The notes: generated by a model from the sequence alone, not told the origin. DNA of 64,000 nucleotides from Metellina segmentata (GCA_947359465.1 OX375874.1:94086172-94150171), one strand, 5' to 3'; positions 44,896 through 55,445 are shown, counted from the first letter of the stretch. Made by a program: numbers and translations.

Positions 44896-45467
44896 TGCAC
44901 TACCCTATAATAATGGACCGGACGCCAGCGGATTTGCATAAAATCCGACTAATTGTTTAAAGGTGTTTTTCGTGGTATGGCCTGGGACCTTTGCATGTTG
45001 TTCTTGGTAAATAAAACGCCGACGAGTACATGAAAATTTTGGACAATCAGGTTCTCCCTACGCTTTGGCAATTTTATGGAATGGATGAATGTTACTTCCA
45101 GGACGACAACGTTCCAAGTCATGTTGCAGCCTCTGTCAAGCAGTGGTATTAGGATATGGTTGTAAAACGTCCTCCCTGGCCTGCTCAGAATCCCGACCTA
45201 AACCCAATAGAATATTTGTGGGACGCGTTAGAGCGACGCTTACGGACCATGGAACCACGTCCGAAATATACAGCTGAGATGGCGATATTCTTGCAGCAGG
45301 AATGGACACAAATACCCATAGCTGTGTATCAAAACCGTGTTGAAAGCATGCCCAGAAGGGTCGCTAGTGTAATTGTTGCACGTGGGGGACCATCCCCCTA
45401 TTAAAGCATGTATTATTTCCCTTATACCATCACATCTTGCTGTCCGGTTCATTATTGTAGGGTAGTG
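44896..45467 (+). mobile_element. Tc1 mini-element, copy 3
   Basis: Left TGCACTACCCTATAATAATG and reverse-complemented right CACTACCCTACAATAATG. TA flanks at 44894-44895 and 45468-45469. Length 572 bp, the same structure as at 21558 and 35142. A SINE begins only 10 bp after its right end. Confidence 0.87.
44930..45404 (+). pseudogene. Tc1 transposase C-terminal half, two stops or shifts
   Basis: ECYFQDDNVPSHVAASVKQW keeps the second catalytic Asp that copy 1 has lost. A stop follows at the position of Gln in copy 1. The frame from 45156 then runs VVKRPPWPAQNPDLNPIE, YLWDALERRLRTM, ending RVASVIVARGGPSPY with a stop at 45402-45404. That C-terminus is complete for the family. The N-terminal half and first Asp are absent. 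Confidence 0.83.
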
Positions 45468-45477
45468 TATATTTTGA

Positions 45478-45928
45478 GAGCCGCGGTAGCTCAGTCAGTA
45501 GAGCGTCGGGCTCGCATCAGAAGGGTTGTGGGTTCTGTCCTCGGCGGATCCTGCAATTCTGATGATTGCGAGATCGGCGCTTCGACCTGGCTAAAGACCG
45601 TAGTGTTCACTAATGGTGACTGGGGCACGTTAAATAGGTCGTGGTCACAAAGTCCCCCATGTTCCCATACCAAATCAATACCTCCGGGGGTACCTGATCA
45701 GGGGGTTATCGGCCTCTGATTGGGATCTAAATTACGATATGTGTGAGTGAATGGATGTATGAAAGGGGCCTTCCTGTAAAACGGAGGTGCCATGTATGTC
45801 GAGCAAAGTCGGACTTCCTCCCAATGAGGCTCAATAACATGGAAGGCGCACCCCCTCGCCTCTTGCTGTCTTCGACTGGCCTGGCACTCCTCCGGTTTGC
45901 CAGTGTAGGCATAAAAAACAACAACAAC
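45478..45928 (+). mobile_element. 451-bp tRNA-derived SINE with (AAC)n tail and 9-bp duplication
   Basis: ATATTTTGA flanks both sides (45469-45477 and 45929-45937). The first 67 bases fold like a tRNA and the last bases are AAAAAACAACAACAAC. The long body (GATCGGCGCTTCGACCTGG, CCTCCGGGGGTACCTGATC, GGCCTTCCTGTAAAACGG, CCTGGCACTCCTCCGG) is GC-richer than the window and unrelated to the main SINE. ORFs on both strands inside it are fortuitous. Confidence 0.9.
45480..45546 (+). other. tRNA-like SINE head (not a functional tRNA)
   Basis: GCCGCGG at the start pairs with CCTCGGC at the end in 6 of 7 positions. TAGCTCAGTCAGTAGAGC gives a D arm and A box. GGGTTCTGTCC stands for the T arm and B box. 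The anticodon stem (TCGGG against CAGAA) does not pair, so it is a tRNA descendant rather than a working tRNA gene. Confidence 0.75.
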
Positions 45929-45937
45929 ATATTTTGA

Positions 45938-46328
45938 AGACAAAAAGTACTGAACTATGGAAAATTACTGGCAGAATATCATTTCTATGTACTTTGAATT
46001 TTTGAAACTAAGCAGTTTTATTGAAGGTGAAGAAAGGAGAGACATGCTTAATGTAGGTGGAGGTAGTTTTCTTATAGAATCGTGTTTCCTGTAAGTATTC
46101 AGAAGGTGGCGTCACTAGGTTAGTTTTTTCTGAATATGATATCAGAACTTCCAAAGAAGAATCGATATTCGAATCGATGTATGAGACTTGATTGCTCAAC
46201 ACCAATTAGATTAAACGCCAAACGTCGCCAAAACGGTGATAAACTCATTTTAAGGAAACCCCAATATACATTTGGATAGTGGCAGTAAAAAATCACTTAC
46301 GGTCTGATTTTTTGTTTGTACTGAAAAT
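45938..46328. other. unassigned sequence with a small hAT-related block
   Basis: 46205-46280 (GCCAAAACGGTGATAAACTC, TTTAAGGAAAC, ATTTGGA) resembles 39670-39715 next to the hAT relic (GCCAAAGCGGCGATAAACTA). A further fragment of that element may be present. Confidence 0.35.
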
Positions 46329-46341
46329 CCCTTTCATAATG

Positions 46342-46592
46342 GGGTCGCGGTAACACCGTCGTGTACAAAGAGGGTTGGTACACGTTAAATCTGTCGTGGA
46401 CTCAAATGTCCTCACGTTGGCGTGATGTGAAAGTTTGGAGAGTAGGGTGCCAGCTCAGGTGTTGCCCCATCATTTGACAGTGGTTCAAAATTACGTGTTG
46501 TCCTCGGAAATTTCCCTTGTGGATTCATCCCAGACCGTCGTCAATAGCCCGTTGTGTTGCTCCCGTACGACGTTAATTAAAATCCCTACCTA
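46342..46592 (+). mobile_element. SINE without typical head, 13-bp duplication
   Basis: CCCTTTCATAATG flanks both ends (46329-46341 and 46593-46605). The copy starts GGGTCGCGGTAACACCGTCG, downstream of the B box, so it is 5' truncated. It then follows the common body to GTTGTGTTGCTCCCGTACG and AAAATCCCTACCTA. Confidence 0.92.
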
Positions 46593-46739
46593 CCCTTTCA
46601 TAATGAAGTATATTTTGCAAAAAAAAGTAAATATTTTGAGGATTTAATTCATTTATTCAGTGTTTATATCTCCACAAAAAAATACTTTTACTTTTTGCAT
46701 ATTTGGTGAAAATTGAAGCATAGCTTTAAAATAATAAAT

Positions 46740-46880
46740 GTAGGTAGGAATGTAGACCTCAAACCAAAGTCAGATGACGAGATCAACACCTGAGCTGCCA
46801 AACCCACTTTCCAAACTTCCGCGCCAACGTGAGGACATTTGAGGTAACGACAGATTTCTTTGGTTGTATTGAGTTTCGAC
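46740..46880 (-). mobile_element. SINE 3' half, split by a hAT insertion
   Basis: The minus strand reads CTCAAATGTCCTCACGTTGG, GCGGAAGTTTGGAAAGTGGG, GGCAGCTCAGGTGTTGATCT, ending in CATTCCTACCTAC. The head continues at 47496-47552 beyond the element 46881-47495. Part of the body between GACTTTGG and the tail is deleted. Confidence 0.8.
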
Positions 46881-47495
46881 TAGTGATGCGACATCGACAG
46901 CAAAACATGGATGTTTTGAAACATCGATGTTCAAAATTAAAACATCGATGTTGATAATACATCGCCCCAAAAACATCGATGTTTTTAAAATTCAGTGTAT
47001 TTAAACTTTTTCCCCCATTTCTTAAAATTGGTTTAGTAACTAGTGATGCGACATCGGCTCCAATACATCGATGTTTTTTTTTATAAAACATCAATGTTTT
47101 GAAAACATCGACATCGATGTCGCATCCCTACTTTTCAGACCCTTCACCCTTGGCCACTTTGGTCTAAAACTATGTTCAATTTGCTGATTATAAAATTATG
47201 CTTCTTGGTTGTTTTTAAATTTTTATAACGGTACTTTTTTCATTTAAAAATAAAACATCGACAAGTATAAACATCGATGTTACAAAAACATCGACTCCAA
47301 TACATCGATGTTTTTAAAGAACATCGATATTTCTGAAGAACATCGATGTTTTTAAAGAACATCAATGTTTTTAAAGAACATCGATGTTTTAAAAAAACCT
47401 CGATGTTTTTAAGAACATCGATGTTTTTAAAGAACATAGATGTTTTTGAAGAACATCGATGTTTTGAAAACATCGACATCAATGTCGCATCCCTA
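46881..47495. mobile_element. hAT-like element made of ACATCGATGT palindromes, copy 2
   Basis: Ends TAGTGATGCGACATCG and, reverse-complemented, TAGGGATGCGACATTGATG. Octamers GTTTCGAC (46873-46880) and GTTTCTAC (47496-47503) agree at 7 of 8. The right third (47290-47475) is a run of about nine units near 19-20 bp of the form ACATCGATGTTTTTAAAGA. Noncoding. It shares the 46895-47010 block with copy 1. Confidence 0.88.
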
Positions 47496-47552
47496 GTTTC
47501 TACCTCGCAGTCTTCTGGTTGTTAACCGCTACTGGTTGCTCTGCTCTAACCG
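47496..47552 (-). mobile_element. head of the split SINE (head type 2)
   Basis: The minus strand reads GTAGCCCGGTTAGAGCAGAG, CAACCAGTAGCGGTTAACAA, CCAGAAGACTGCGAGGTAG. It aligns with the head of the SINE at 59647 (GCCCGGTTGGAAGAGTAACG), not with head type 1. Confidence 0.65.
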
Positions 47553-47562
47553 GGCTACCGTC

Positions 47563-47624
47563 ACAAATAGCGTTGTGTTGCTCCAGTGCGACGTTAATTA
47601 AAATACCTACCTATCCACCGGACT
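47563..47624 (+). mobile_element. SINE 3'-end fragment
   Basis: AATAGCGTTGTGTTGCTCC then AGTGCGACGTTAATTAAAAT and an ACCTACCTATCC tail. Only the last 60 bp of the family are present. Confidence 0.8.
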
Positions 47625-48555
47625 GTCATAAAGTGATAAAAATTAAATCGATGATGTATTTCAAAATAAATTGATCCCAGTCACAATACCACTTTTACAA
47701 ACGGCGTTGGCGTTTTTCTTTTGTTCAAATCTGACGTTTATACTTCTGGGCTCCTGATGTAACCTTAACTTCACTGATTATTATACTAATTCTGAATCCA
47801 TTTCGAGCAACACTTTCTATCCTAAATGGGTTGTAACGGACTGAGGAGAAATTGGGTGTCCAAACAATCCGACAATTAACCAGACACCGGCGCATGATAA
47901 AGTGTTTCCGTTTCGATTGGCAATGGAAAAATAGAACGTAATTGTTGTCTCTTTGGAAAATTGATTGTTACTCCGCCGAAACAATGACATTAGCGAATGG
48001 ACAGGCTTCATGGAGTGTTCAATGCCATGTCCAATGTGGAGGAAAACAAAAAATTTCGCAAGCTCGGGTCGTTTCGGATGTTGCGGAATAAAGTGCAGTA
48101 AAAAGGTGATCTACTTTAGATGTCAGTGGTCGGGTGGAATTTGATCCATTGTCCTTTGTAATTTGCTGCAATTTGATCCACAGAACTCTTGGCATTAGTC
48201 GAATGAGTCCCGTCTTTTATAATGAGTTCTTGGGAGTGAATTATGTTTGAGGAAAATACGCAAGACTGCTTTGAAATTAACTCATACTCTGAAAGACCAG
48301 GTTCAATGAAATGTGTCTCGTATTATGTGTCAGGCTCATAACTTTCACGAAATACCACAGTGGACGAATGGTGCTTCTATGTATGTGATAATAAATTAAT
48401 AAATTCAATTGTGTGTGTAAAATAAACTGTCCAAACTTTCTCGTCACCTCAAAAAGTTATATCAATAAAAAATAATTTTTCTACTTTTTTTAGTTTCAAA
48501 TTCTTTTTATAGTAAATCCCCTTACTAATGTTCCCCATCGGAAATTTAAGAAATA
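47625..48555. other. unassigned sequence
   Basis: The minus frame at 47817-48011 lacks motifs. No ends or boxes recognised. Confidence 0.45.
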
Positions 48556-48603
48556 GCCCGTTGTGTTGCTCCAGTGCGACGTATATTCAACTACCTACCT
48601 ACC
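48556..48603 (+). mobile_element. SINE 3'-end fragment
   Basis: AGCCCGTTGTGTTGCTCCAG, TGCGACGTATATTCAACTA, then an ACCTACCTACCTG tail. The tail has three to four ACCT units. Confidence 0.8.
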
Positions 48604-48731
48604 TGAAACTCAAGCTAAAATCTATCGAAATGTCACAGTAGGTTTCTGCCTAATTATAGACCTCGTACATTGTTGCGTACTGGTTTATGTTCTGGACAAG
48701 AAAGCAGCTTAGAAGGAACACGTTTATTAAA

Positions 48732-48924
48732 ACTCACGTTGGGTTGGCGTGGAAGTTTGGAGAGTGGGGTGCCAGCTCAGGTGTTGCTTCGTCATCTGAC
48801 CGTGGTTCAAAATTACGAGTTGTTGTCCTCGAATCTTTCCCTTAAGGGACTGATTCCTGACCGTCGTCAATAGCCCGTTGTGTTGCTCTAGTACGACGTT
48901 AACTAAAATTACCATTACCATTAC
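48732..48924 (+). mobile_element. 5'-truncated SINE with 11-bp duplication
   Basis: CGTTTATTAAA flanks both ends (48721-48731 and 48925-48935). The copy starts at ACTCACGTTGGGTTGGCG and runs to AAAATTACCATTACCATTAC. The tail is ATTACC repeats instead of ACCT. Confidence 0.93.
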
Positions 48925-49338
48925 CGTTTATTAAAGACGATCTGATCTGGTTGTTGATATCTATTAGTGCGGTATTCTGGAAACATATACACAAACTATT
49001 ACTTTAAAGCGCATGTCGCCGGTTCTTCTTGAAAACGTTGCCAGATTCTATTTACCAATAATAACATGTATCAAAACAAATAAATAAATGACAATAGGAG
49101 CAACAAACCAAACTTATTCCAAATGGCATATTTATTGAATGTGATCACTGCTAATTACTTTTAAGATTACTGGACTTAAGAAATATACTGCAAGAAACAG
49201 GACTACGAAAAATTTTATGTTACTACGGATATATTATGTGTATACCCTATTTTGAAATGCTATAATGCAAGATAATTGGTAAAATGAAGTTAGACAAACA
49301 ATTTGAGCACTCTTAAAAAAACTAAAACAAAAGTAACT

Positions 49339-49560
49339 GGTCTTGCAGCCGAGAGTTTCGCGCTGATTATCGGTTCAATAGGCTCCGAGTTCGAGTCCCG
49401 GTCTAGGCATGGATTATCGTAGGGGTTCTGAATCTACTTCAAGCCGGAGGACCCGGTCTTTGTAGCCTCGTGTAGGAAAAGCAATGACCCTAGAGCGATA
49501 AACTAAACCATCGAATAAATGTGAGTACTATTAGGCGGCTACTTCAGTTACTCCAAACTC
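49339..49560 (+). mobile_element. tRNA-derived SINE, fourth family
   Basis: Head GGTCTTGCAGCCGAGAGTTT with B box CCGAGTTCGAGTCCCGG at 49384-49400. It is followed by GTTCTGAATCTACTTCAAGC, GGAGGACCCGGTCTTTG and ACCCTAGAGCGATAAACTAA. No second copy was found in the window, so the 3' end is uncertain. Confidence 0.6.
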
Positions 49561-49754
49561 GTCTAACTGATAACAGCAGTCAAAGTAAGAGCACATTTGT
49601 TCTCACAATCAACTAAAAGGCCTTGCACTAATGTTTCTTGCCTTTAAAAAAAGCAGCCTCATTGTCTTAGCCAGATTCTCACGAATATTAGCATAATAAC
49701 CTTAACACGATGGAAGCCATAGACGTGAAAAACAAGTTGACGGAAATATTGAGA

Positions 49755-49885
49755 GAAGCTCTTCAAAGTGTCACGTAACTGTTTTGAGTAAAATTACCTT
49801 GGTTCGTCGATGTAGCATCTTATCACCTCGTTTGGCGATATAACATCTTTTGACACGGAAGATGGAATGACTGCGCATTTCTCGA
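49755..49885. repeat. dispersed repeat related to 14050-14180
   Basis: Shared words in order: GTCACGTAACTG, a TTATCACCTCGTTTGGCGAT block, TATAACATCTTTTGACAC and AATGACTGCGCATTTCT. Divergence is considerable. No termini recognised. Confidence 0.55.
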
Positions 49886-50028
49886 CTTTATTCAAAATTT
49901 TTGCTTTTCTTTCTTAGAAAGAGATCAGCCTTCCCTATTTTAATGCTACCTAGAATCTATTGCAAGATCCTGTACAGCCAGGAATCCCCTCCCTGCCACC
50001 CATTCCTGGTCGGTTGGGTGGTCTAGGT

Positions 50029-51072
50029 CAGTGGTCCCCAACCCCCGGGCCGCGGAACGGTACCGGTCCGTGGATCAAATGGTATCGGGCCGCCAAGGAA
50101 CATTAAATTATTTTCACTTTATTTACTGTGGTGTATTTCTCTCGGGTTTGTTCTTATCTATGAAATGTCCACTCAAATTAGGAGGCGGTAAATCATAACT
50201 TGAAATTTGTTCTGTTACTAGAGCTTCAATTATGATTTCTGAATTCTGTATGTCTCTATTTTCCAATTTTGACAAATATGATAGCTGTTTTCAAGTTGAC
50301 AGACAAAGTAGCTGCATTTGAAGCCAAACTGAAGTTGTGGTGACGGTGCGTGAACAGAGGCATTTTGGACATGTTTCAGACATTAGCGGCGATTTTAGGC
50401 GAGACAGCCGAAACATTCATTATCCCAGTTGGTGCACGATCACCTGTCTTTGCTTTTAAAAGAGTACTTCCCAACCACAAAAGACCCACGAACTAGTAAG
50501 GAATGGATCCGCAACCCATTTGTCAACAAATCAGGCGAATCTAGCATGTCTGTGCAAGAAGATCAACTGCTGGAGATTGCAAATGAAGGCGGTCTTAAAA
50601 CTACGTTCGAGACAACAACTCTGCCGGTGTTCTGGATTAAAGTCATGGCGGAATACCCTGAGGTTGCCACCACAGCACTTAAATCCCTGTTGCCTTTTCC
50701 GACAACCTATCTGTGTGAAGCGGGGTTTTCTGCAGTGACAGCAACCAAAATAAAACAACGGAATAAACTGGACATAAGCAACACACTTCGGGTGTCACTG
50801 TCTCCTATTTACCCCCAGATGAAACCGTTTCGTTGTAATGAAACAAGCTCGGGGTTCTTATTGATTTAGCGTTCTAGTGACTTAAAATGTTAAATCCCTT
50901 TATATTCATTTTTTGGTTTTATTTCGAAGGCATATTTAAATACAATTAAACTAAAATTATTAAATCAAAACAATCTAAAATATAAACAATCAACGTTCCC
51001 CCCCCCAGCGGGCCGCGTAAAATTATCAAACCATGATCAGGTCCGCGGCGATAAAAAGATTGGGGAGCACTG
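50029..51072 (+). mobile_element. hAT element, deletion copy, exact 8-bp duplication
   Basis: GTCTAGGT flanks both ends (50021-50028 and 51073-51080). Left end CAGTGGTCCCCAACCCCC and reverse-complemented right end CAGTGCTCCCCAATCTTT, with GCCGCGG-ACC words just inside. The 1044-bp body retains only the C-terminal part of the transposase. An exact duplication indicates a younger insertion than the other hAT copies here. Confidence 0.95.
50429..50869 (+). pseudogene. hAT transposase C-terminal domain (ZBED/SCAND3-like)
   Basis: The open frame contains VHDHLSLLLKEYFPTT, WIRNPFVNKSG, EDQLLEIANEGGLKTTFE, LPVFWIKVMAEYPEVATTAL and LLPFPTTYLCEAGFSAVTAT, followed by NKLDISNTLRVSLS. It is the hAT dimerisation region, which holds transposase subunits together, and ends naturally near 50866. 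Upstream (50285-50428) another frame gives AVFKLTDKVAAFEAKLKLW, so a frameshift lies near 50340. BED finger and catalytic Asp regions are deleted. The domestic proteins SCAND3 and ZBED5 share this region, but the intact transposon ends show that this is not a host gene. Confidence 0.85.
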
Positions 51073-51084
51073 GTCTAGGTTATA

Positions 51085-51192
51085 GTAATAGATAAGTCAG
51101 CCAGGCAGATCACAAAAACACCAGACAGCCGACACGACCTATGCAATGACGAGGATCGAACCAAGGCCTTGTCAAACTAGCGCTCCACATTC
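51085..51192 (-). mobile_element. tRNA-like SINE remnant next to the hAT
   Basis: The minus strand has CTTGGTTCGATCCTCG (B box, 51151-51162 region), followed by a non-matching body. The hAT at 50029 may have landed in this SINE, but its other half is not certain. Confidence 0.5.
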
Positions 51193-52136
51193 TATTAAAA
51201 AAAAATTAGTTTTTGGCTCGGTACTTCTTGTGTTTATGTATCTAATCGTTTGTCGAATTAGTGCTCCCTTTGTACCAGAATAAATGTCACATTTGCAAGT
51301 TCTTGTTTCGAATAGTTTATCTTTAATTTCGAATTGAGCTGTACTAAAAACGACAAGGTTTGTTGACGGAATAAGGCAACCTAAGAATTCCACTCGATCG
51401 TCCTTTTTATTGAAAACAAAGTCTGGCAAAAATTGATAGAAATGAACTTTTACAAAATGTACTTACTCTCATAAAAAACGGAAAAAGAAAATATTTTCTC
51501 AACATTAGAAACATGTATACGATATATAATGAGATGTCATCTGGAAGTAGTGCCGACAAAATTGTACATAAGGAAAATCCCAGACGTGAAAATCATCCCC
51601 CCCCCCCATCCAAGTATTGTCAATACTTTTAATCCTCACTGTATTAAAAGCCGTGAGCAATCTTAAAATGTAATATTTAACCATGTAAGGAAATGTAAAC
51701 TTAAATTTACGATAAAAATGTTTTCTTTTTCATCTTTTTTTACAAAGGTAGCAGCTATTTTGAAACAAAATTCATGTGTTAAAGGGGACACTTGTTTTCG
51801 ACACCTTTTTATTGATGTATGCAGAAATATCAAAATTTCGGATCAGATGGAGGGCTGCTATTAATCGAGGAAGAGAGGTGTAGGAATTTTGGGAACACAA
51901 CTACAATAATGTAATGTGCCTGCTACCTTCAAATGGACCTAATCCTATGCTTCTTAATGAGCCTTATATATGCAGCTATATTTTTTATTTACATATAAAT
52001 CAAACTGCTGTGATACACATCACCAAATAAATGGTTACGAATAAGGAATAATGAACTGAAGCCAAAAAAAGAAACATTTATGTAATTATTTAAGCCAATT
52101 CTATTTCTTTTAGAAACAAATTTCCTTTTCCTTCTA
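51193..52136. other. unassigned AT-rich sequence
   Basis: The minus frame at 51172-51429 has no motif. A C9 run lies at 51598. Nothing else recognised. Confidence 0.45.
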
Positions 52137-52370
52137 AGAGCCATGACTCGGTGCATCTGCTCACAACTCTAGAAACCTGGTGGCTGTAGGCGGTGTAGAT
52201 TCGATTCCCTCTCGACGTATTTCTCTTTTGTTGTTAGTAAAACTTTCCTTGTGTGTGTGCAATACTTGGCTTCTTCTGTCTGGTATTCCAAACCAACCCT
52301 TCGGATTGATTCGGGAGAAAACTAAACCTTGGGAACAGTGGCTTCACACATCTCGCAAAGGATAAAAAAC
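52137..52370 (+). mobile_element. tRNA-derived SINE, fifth family
   Basis: The head GAGCCATGACTCGGTGCATC has the B box GTAGATTCGATTCCC at 52196-52210. The body has a TTGTGTGTGTGCAATAC block and ends GGGAACAGTGGCTTCACAC then CAAAGGATAAAAAACC. Single copy here. The 61-residue frame across it is fortuitous. Confidence 0.6.
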
Positions 52371-54659
52371 CTCACTCCGCGCACACAAACTTCGAATTCT
52401 TAAATACCACATTGTTGTCTTAGATGAGTAATGATCGTCCCTTTTAGAATGATATAACACCTGCCCACAATGCTGGAGAAGCTCTAAAAAAGAAATGCCA
52501 AATAGAAATCGGAGAAATTCGATACCTTCGTCGAGCATCTGCTACGTGTTTGTGGTTAACAAGGCAGCTGTAATGACTTCATTGTCTCTTGCGACGAACG
52601 TGGTTATGTCATTCAAATCGATCTCGAAGCTACACTGGTTCCGGTCCAGTGCTAAAAATGCTCTCGTGAGAGTTAATCGCCGAGAATCTACTGGGTTAAA
52701 CAGGAAGTACACACACGATTGCTGTAAGCTTCATCTCGAAAGACAGGAGGAAGGTAAAAAAAAAATAAGATTTATTTCACAATCAAAAAAATTAATTCCA
52801 TCCAAACGGGACATTAAATAGAGGAATGCTTGTTTTTATTCTTAACCATAAAGCTGTTTTTTAGCGCTGAGGTAAGATTGGCATCTATTTATCGGTTTAA
52901 ACGCATTATTGTCTATTTAAAATCCCTCTTTAATGACTTTGCAAATATATTTTGAAAGCAATGACAAAATCGGATTTATGTACTGCATTTTTAAAGCTAT
53001 AAATACACAGTTATTAAATGGTGACAAAAAATTTAATAACTGTTTCATGAATAAGAAATAAAATGTTTAGTAATATTGAAGACAAGATTTTAAAGTTGAA
53101 ATGCTTCTTGGAAAATTACAGAAATAAAAGCGTTTTCAAGACAATTAGCCGCTTAACACACAAATGAACAGAAGGGGTAGGTCAGAAAAACAACGCCTTT
53201 TTCATAATCAATACAAAAGTATGTAGTTTTCCATTTCTGGATAATATGGATTCGTGAACATCCAGAACTAAAGAAAACCAGTTCAATGGAATTATACCTG
53301 AATGGCATTTAAACTGATACTAAATGCAAAATTCCTTCTCATGTATTCAGTTATTTTTGTTAGAGCTCATGAGACTTTTACCCCGGTAGTCAAAATATCA
53401 ATAGTAAAAAATAATCTCAATAAGAAATCATCCGAAAATCTCTTTAAGTCAATATACAAATATGATTTAATTATTCGAAAAACAGTTCCACAATAGGCCA
53501 ATTTCTTAGCGAGAGTAAGATATTTCATTGGTGTGTTAAGTTGAATCGTAAGGAACTAAAACTTGGCTTATAGCTTGTGTACAGTGAGTCAAAAAAATAC
53601 TGGGCATAATAAATTTTCAAAAATGTATTTCCAAAACCAATTTTTTTTTTCAAAAATCATTGGTCAAAGCGACGCATAAAATTAAATAAAAATTACAACA
53701 CAGAACAATGAAATTTTTTGTATATCTTTTATTCAAAGGGAAAATGGTCAAAATAGTATTGAGGCACCTGGAATTAATGAGCTTTTAAGCATATGATTAA
53801 GTTTTATTGAACCTTTTAAACCTTTAATGACTTCTCACAATATATTTGGTATGGATTTTAAATTACTGTCATAAAATATTGGTTCTTTTTTCTTCATCTT
53901 TAGGGGAGGGGGGCAGTTCTCAAAGATAATTTTCATTGGAAATGTATACAATCCTATATTGCACAAATAATCCCAAATATTCTTTATTGAAGTCATGACT
54001 TAGTGCAGGAGTTTTGGGAGGATAGGACGAATGATGTAATCTAATAATTTCAAATGTGGACATTACGTGTCAGATTGTTACCCTGACAAACTTTAAAATA
54101 TGCCTGTTTTATATAACTTCCTTTTAAATTTTCTTTTTAGACTATTTAAATGCACAAATTTAACTTTGTTATAGTCAATCAAATGTCTATTTCTAACACC
54201 CAGACATATCTGTTACTATCATCATGTTTTATTGTGGAAGAAAGTTTTCAGTTCGAGTTTAGTATGGACTTGCTATATACACACACACTATATGCTTTCC
54301 ATTACATTCAAAACCACCACCGTTTACAGTCATCTACAAATAGGTTTCCAGAATTCTTGAAGCTGATAAATAAAGGCCCTAGCGATTTTCTTTCCCTCAG
54401 AAAGCTCATCTATTTGGTTTATTATTGGTTTGATGCCCATGCCGCCCTTTAACTGAAATAAAAATTTATGTATTAAAATTACAAAAAGTAATCTATTAAC
54501 GAAATATAAGTTTTATGTTTAAATATAAGATTAATACTATAATTAAACGGTCAATTGAAACTGGGATATGTAGCTATAATAAAACTGGTCTGAACTAAGA
54601 TGTGAAGACACGAAACATTTTTAGAAAATATTTGTAAGAACAAGACTTTAATGTTTCAA
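52371..54659. other. unassigned sequence
   Basis: The frame 52495-52821 is basic and lacks motifs. It ends near GGAGGAAGGTAAAA, which could be a splice donor (52755), but no matching acceptor was convincing. AGTGAGTCAAAAAAATACTG at 53583 resembles a Tc1-type end without a partner. The frame at 54150-54452 is low-complexity. Confidence 0.4.
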
Positions 54660-54728
54660 AAATGCCACCCCCTTAGACATTGGCACTCGGGCTGTTGCCC
54701 CCGCTCCCTCTACTTAGCCACGCCCCTG
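54660..54728. mobile_element. right terminus of a probable hAT element
   Basis: Reverse-complemented, the end reads CAGGGGCGTGGCTAAGTAG then GGGAGCGGGGGCAACAGCCC, a pattern typical of hAT ends. No matching left end or 8-bp duplicate of TTGGTACT was found to the left. Confidence 0.45.
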
Positions 54729-55084
54729 TTGGTACTCGATTATGACAATTATATTTCCTTAAAACGTTGTTGGTTTTAGTACCACACACACAGTAGACTT
54801 TTAAAAAATCTGTCGAACTTGAAAGGTCAATTAATTTCATTGATTTTAGGGATACACCTAATATTCTTCATGATCCATCCAGTGAAACACCTTGATCGTC
54901 CAGTTCGCTGTTGCTTTCAATTCGCTTCGTTTTCCGTTACTTGAAAACTGTATTATAAATATATATTTATTTACAGTTAATATTTTATAGACTTTTCCAA
55001 AAATTTCCAACGTTCCACTAAAAATTTATAAGTTTTCGAACATCGAAAGAAATCTTACTTTGTTTTTCGGTCGGTCTAATGGCT
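54729..55084. other. unassigned AT-rich sequence
   Basis: No recognised feature. Confidence 0.45.
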
Positions 55085-55251
55085 AAAGGGCCATACTGGC
55101 CAATCTGCGCTGAATACAAGACAACGTCAAGTATAGTCAACGACACACACAAGGATAGTTTTCACTGCAGAAGGTAAATGCACCCACAGAGGTAGGTATA
55201 CTGGGCGTGCAACGCCCAATACTCGCTTGGTGCTAGCGCTTTGGTCTAACC
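55085..55251 (-). mobile_element. third-family SINE, split by the hAT at 55252
   Basis: The minus strand carries GCGCTAGCACCAAGCGAG, GTTGCACGCCCAGTATACC and TATACTTGACGTTGTCTTG, the last shared with 33893-34073. Its A-box side (GGGGCTGCCATGTCTCAGTG) lies beyond the hAT at 58587-58620. The insertion is thus inside the tRNA-like head. Confidence 0.75.
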
Positions 55252-55445
55252 CAGGGATGGGCCAACTCCGGCCCGCGGGCCGGCCGAAAGGTTTTATCCG
55301 GCCCGCGGATAGAATTTTAATTTGCCGGTCCGACGGAAATTAAAAGAAAATATGATTTATATATTATATATCCATCTCCAAAAGAAAATGTAGAAAGCCT
55401 TTGTAAAAATTATCAGGCCGACAAAATTTTTTCAAGAAAGTAAAC

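Noticed and set aside
45480..45546. Functional tRNA gene
   Set aside because: The anticodon stem does not pair and the sequence runs directly into a SINE body flanked by a target duplication.
45408..45943. Several 60-103-residue ORFs on both strands
   Set aside because: They cross the end of a Tc1 element and the GC-rich SINE; the SINE boundaries explain the sequence.
50429..50869. Domesticated SCAND3/ZBED5-like host gene
   Set aside because: The frame lies within transposon ends that have an exact 8-bp duplication, and most of the protein is deleted.
52495..52821. 108-residue ORF ending at a possible splice donor
   Set aside because: No acceptor or recognisable domain, low-complexity Lys-rich end, and position right after a SINE.
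53583..54728. Single large transposon from the Tc1-like word at 53583 to the hAT-like end at 54728
   Set aside because: The two ends belong to different superfamilies and do not form an inverted pair.
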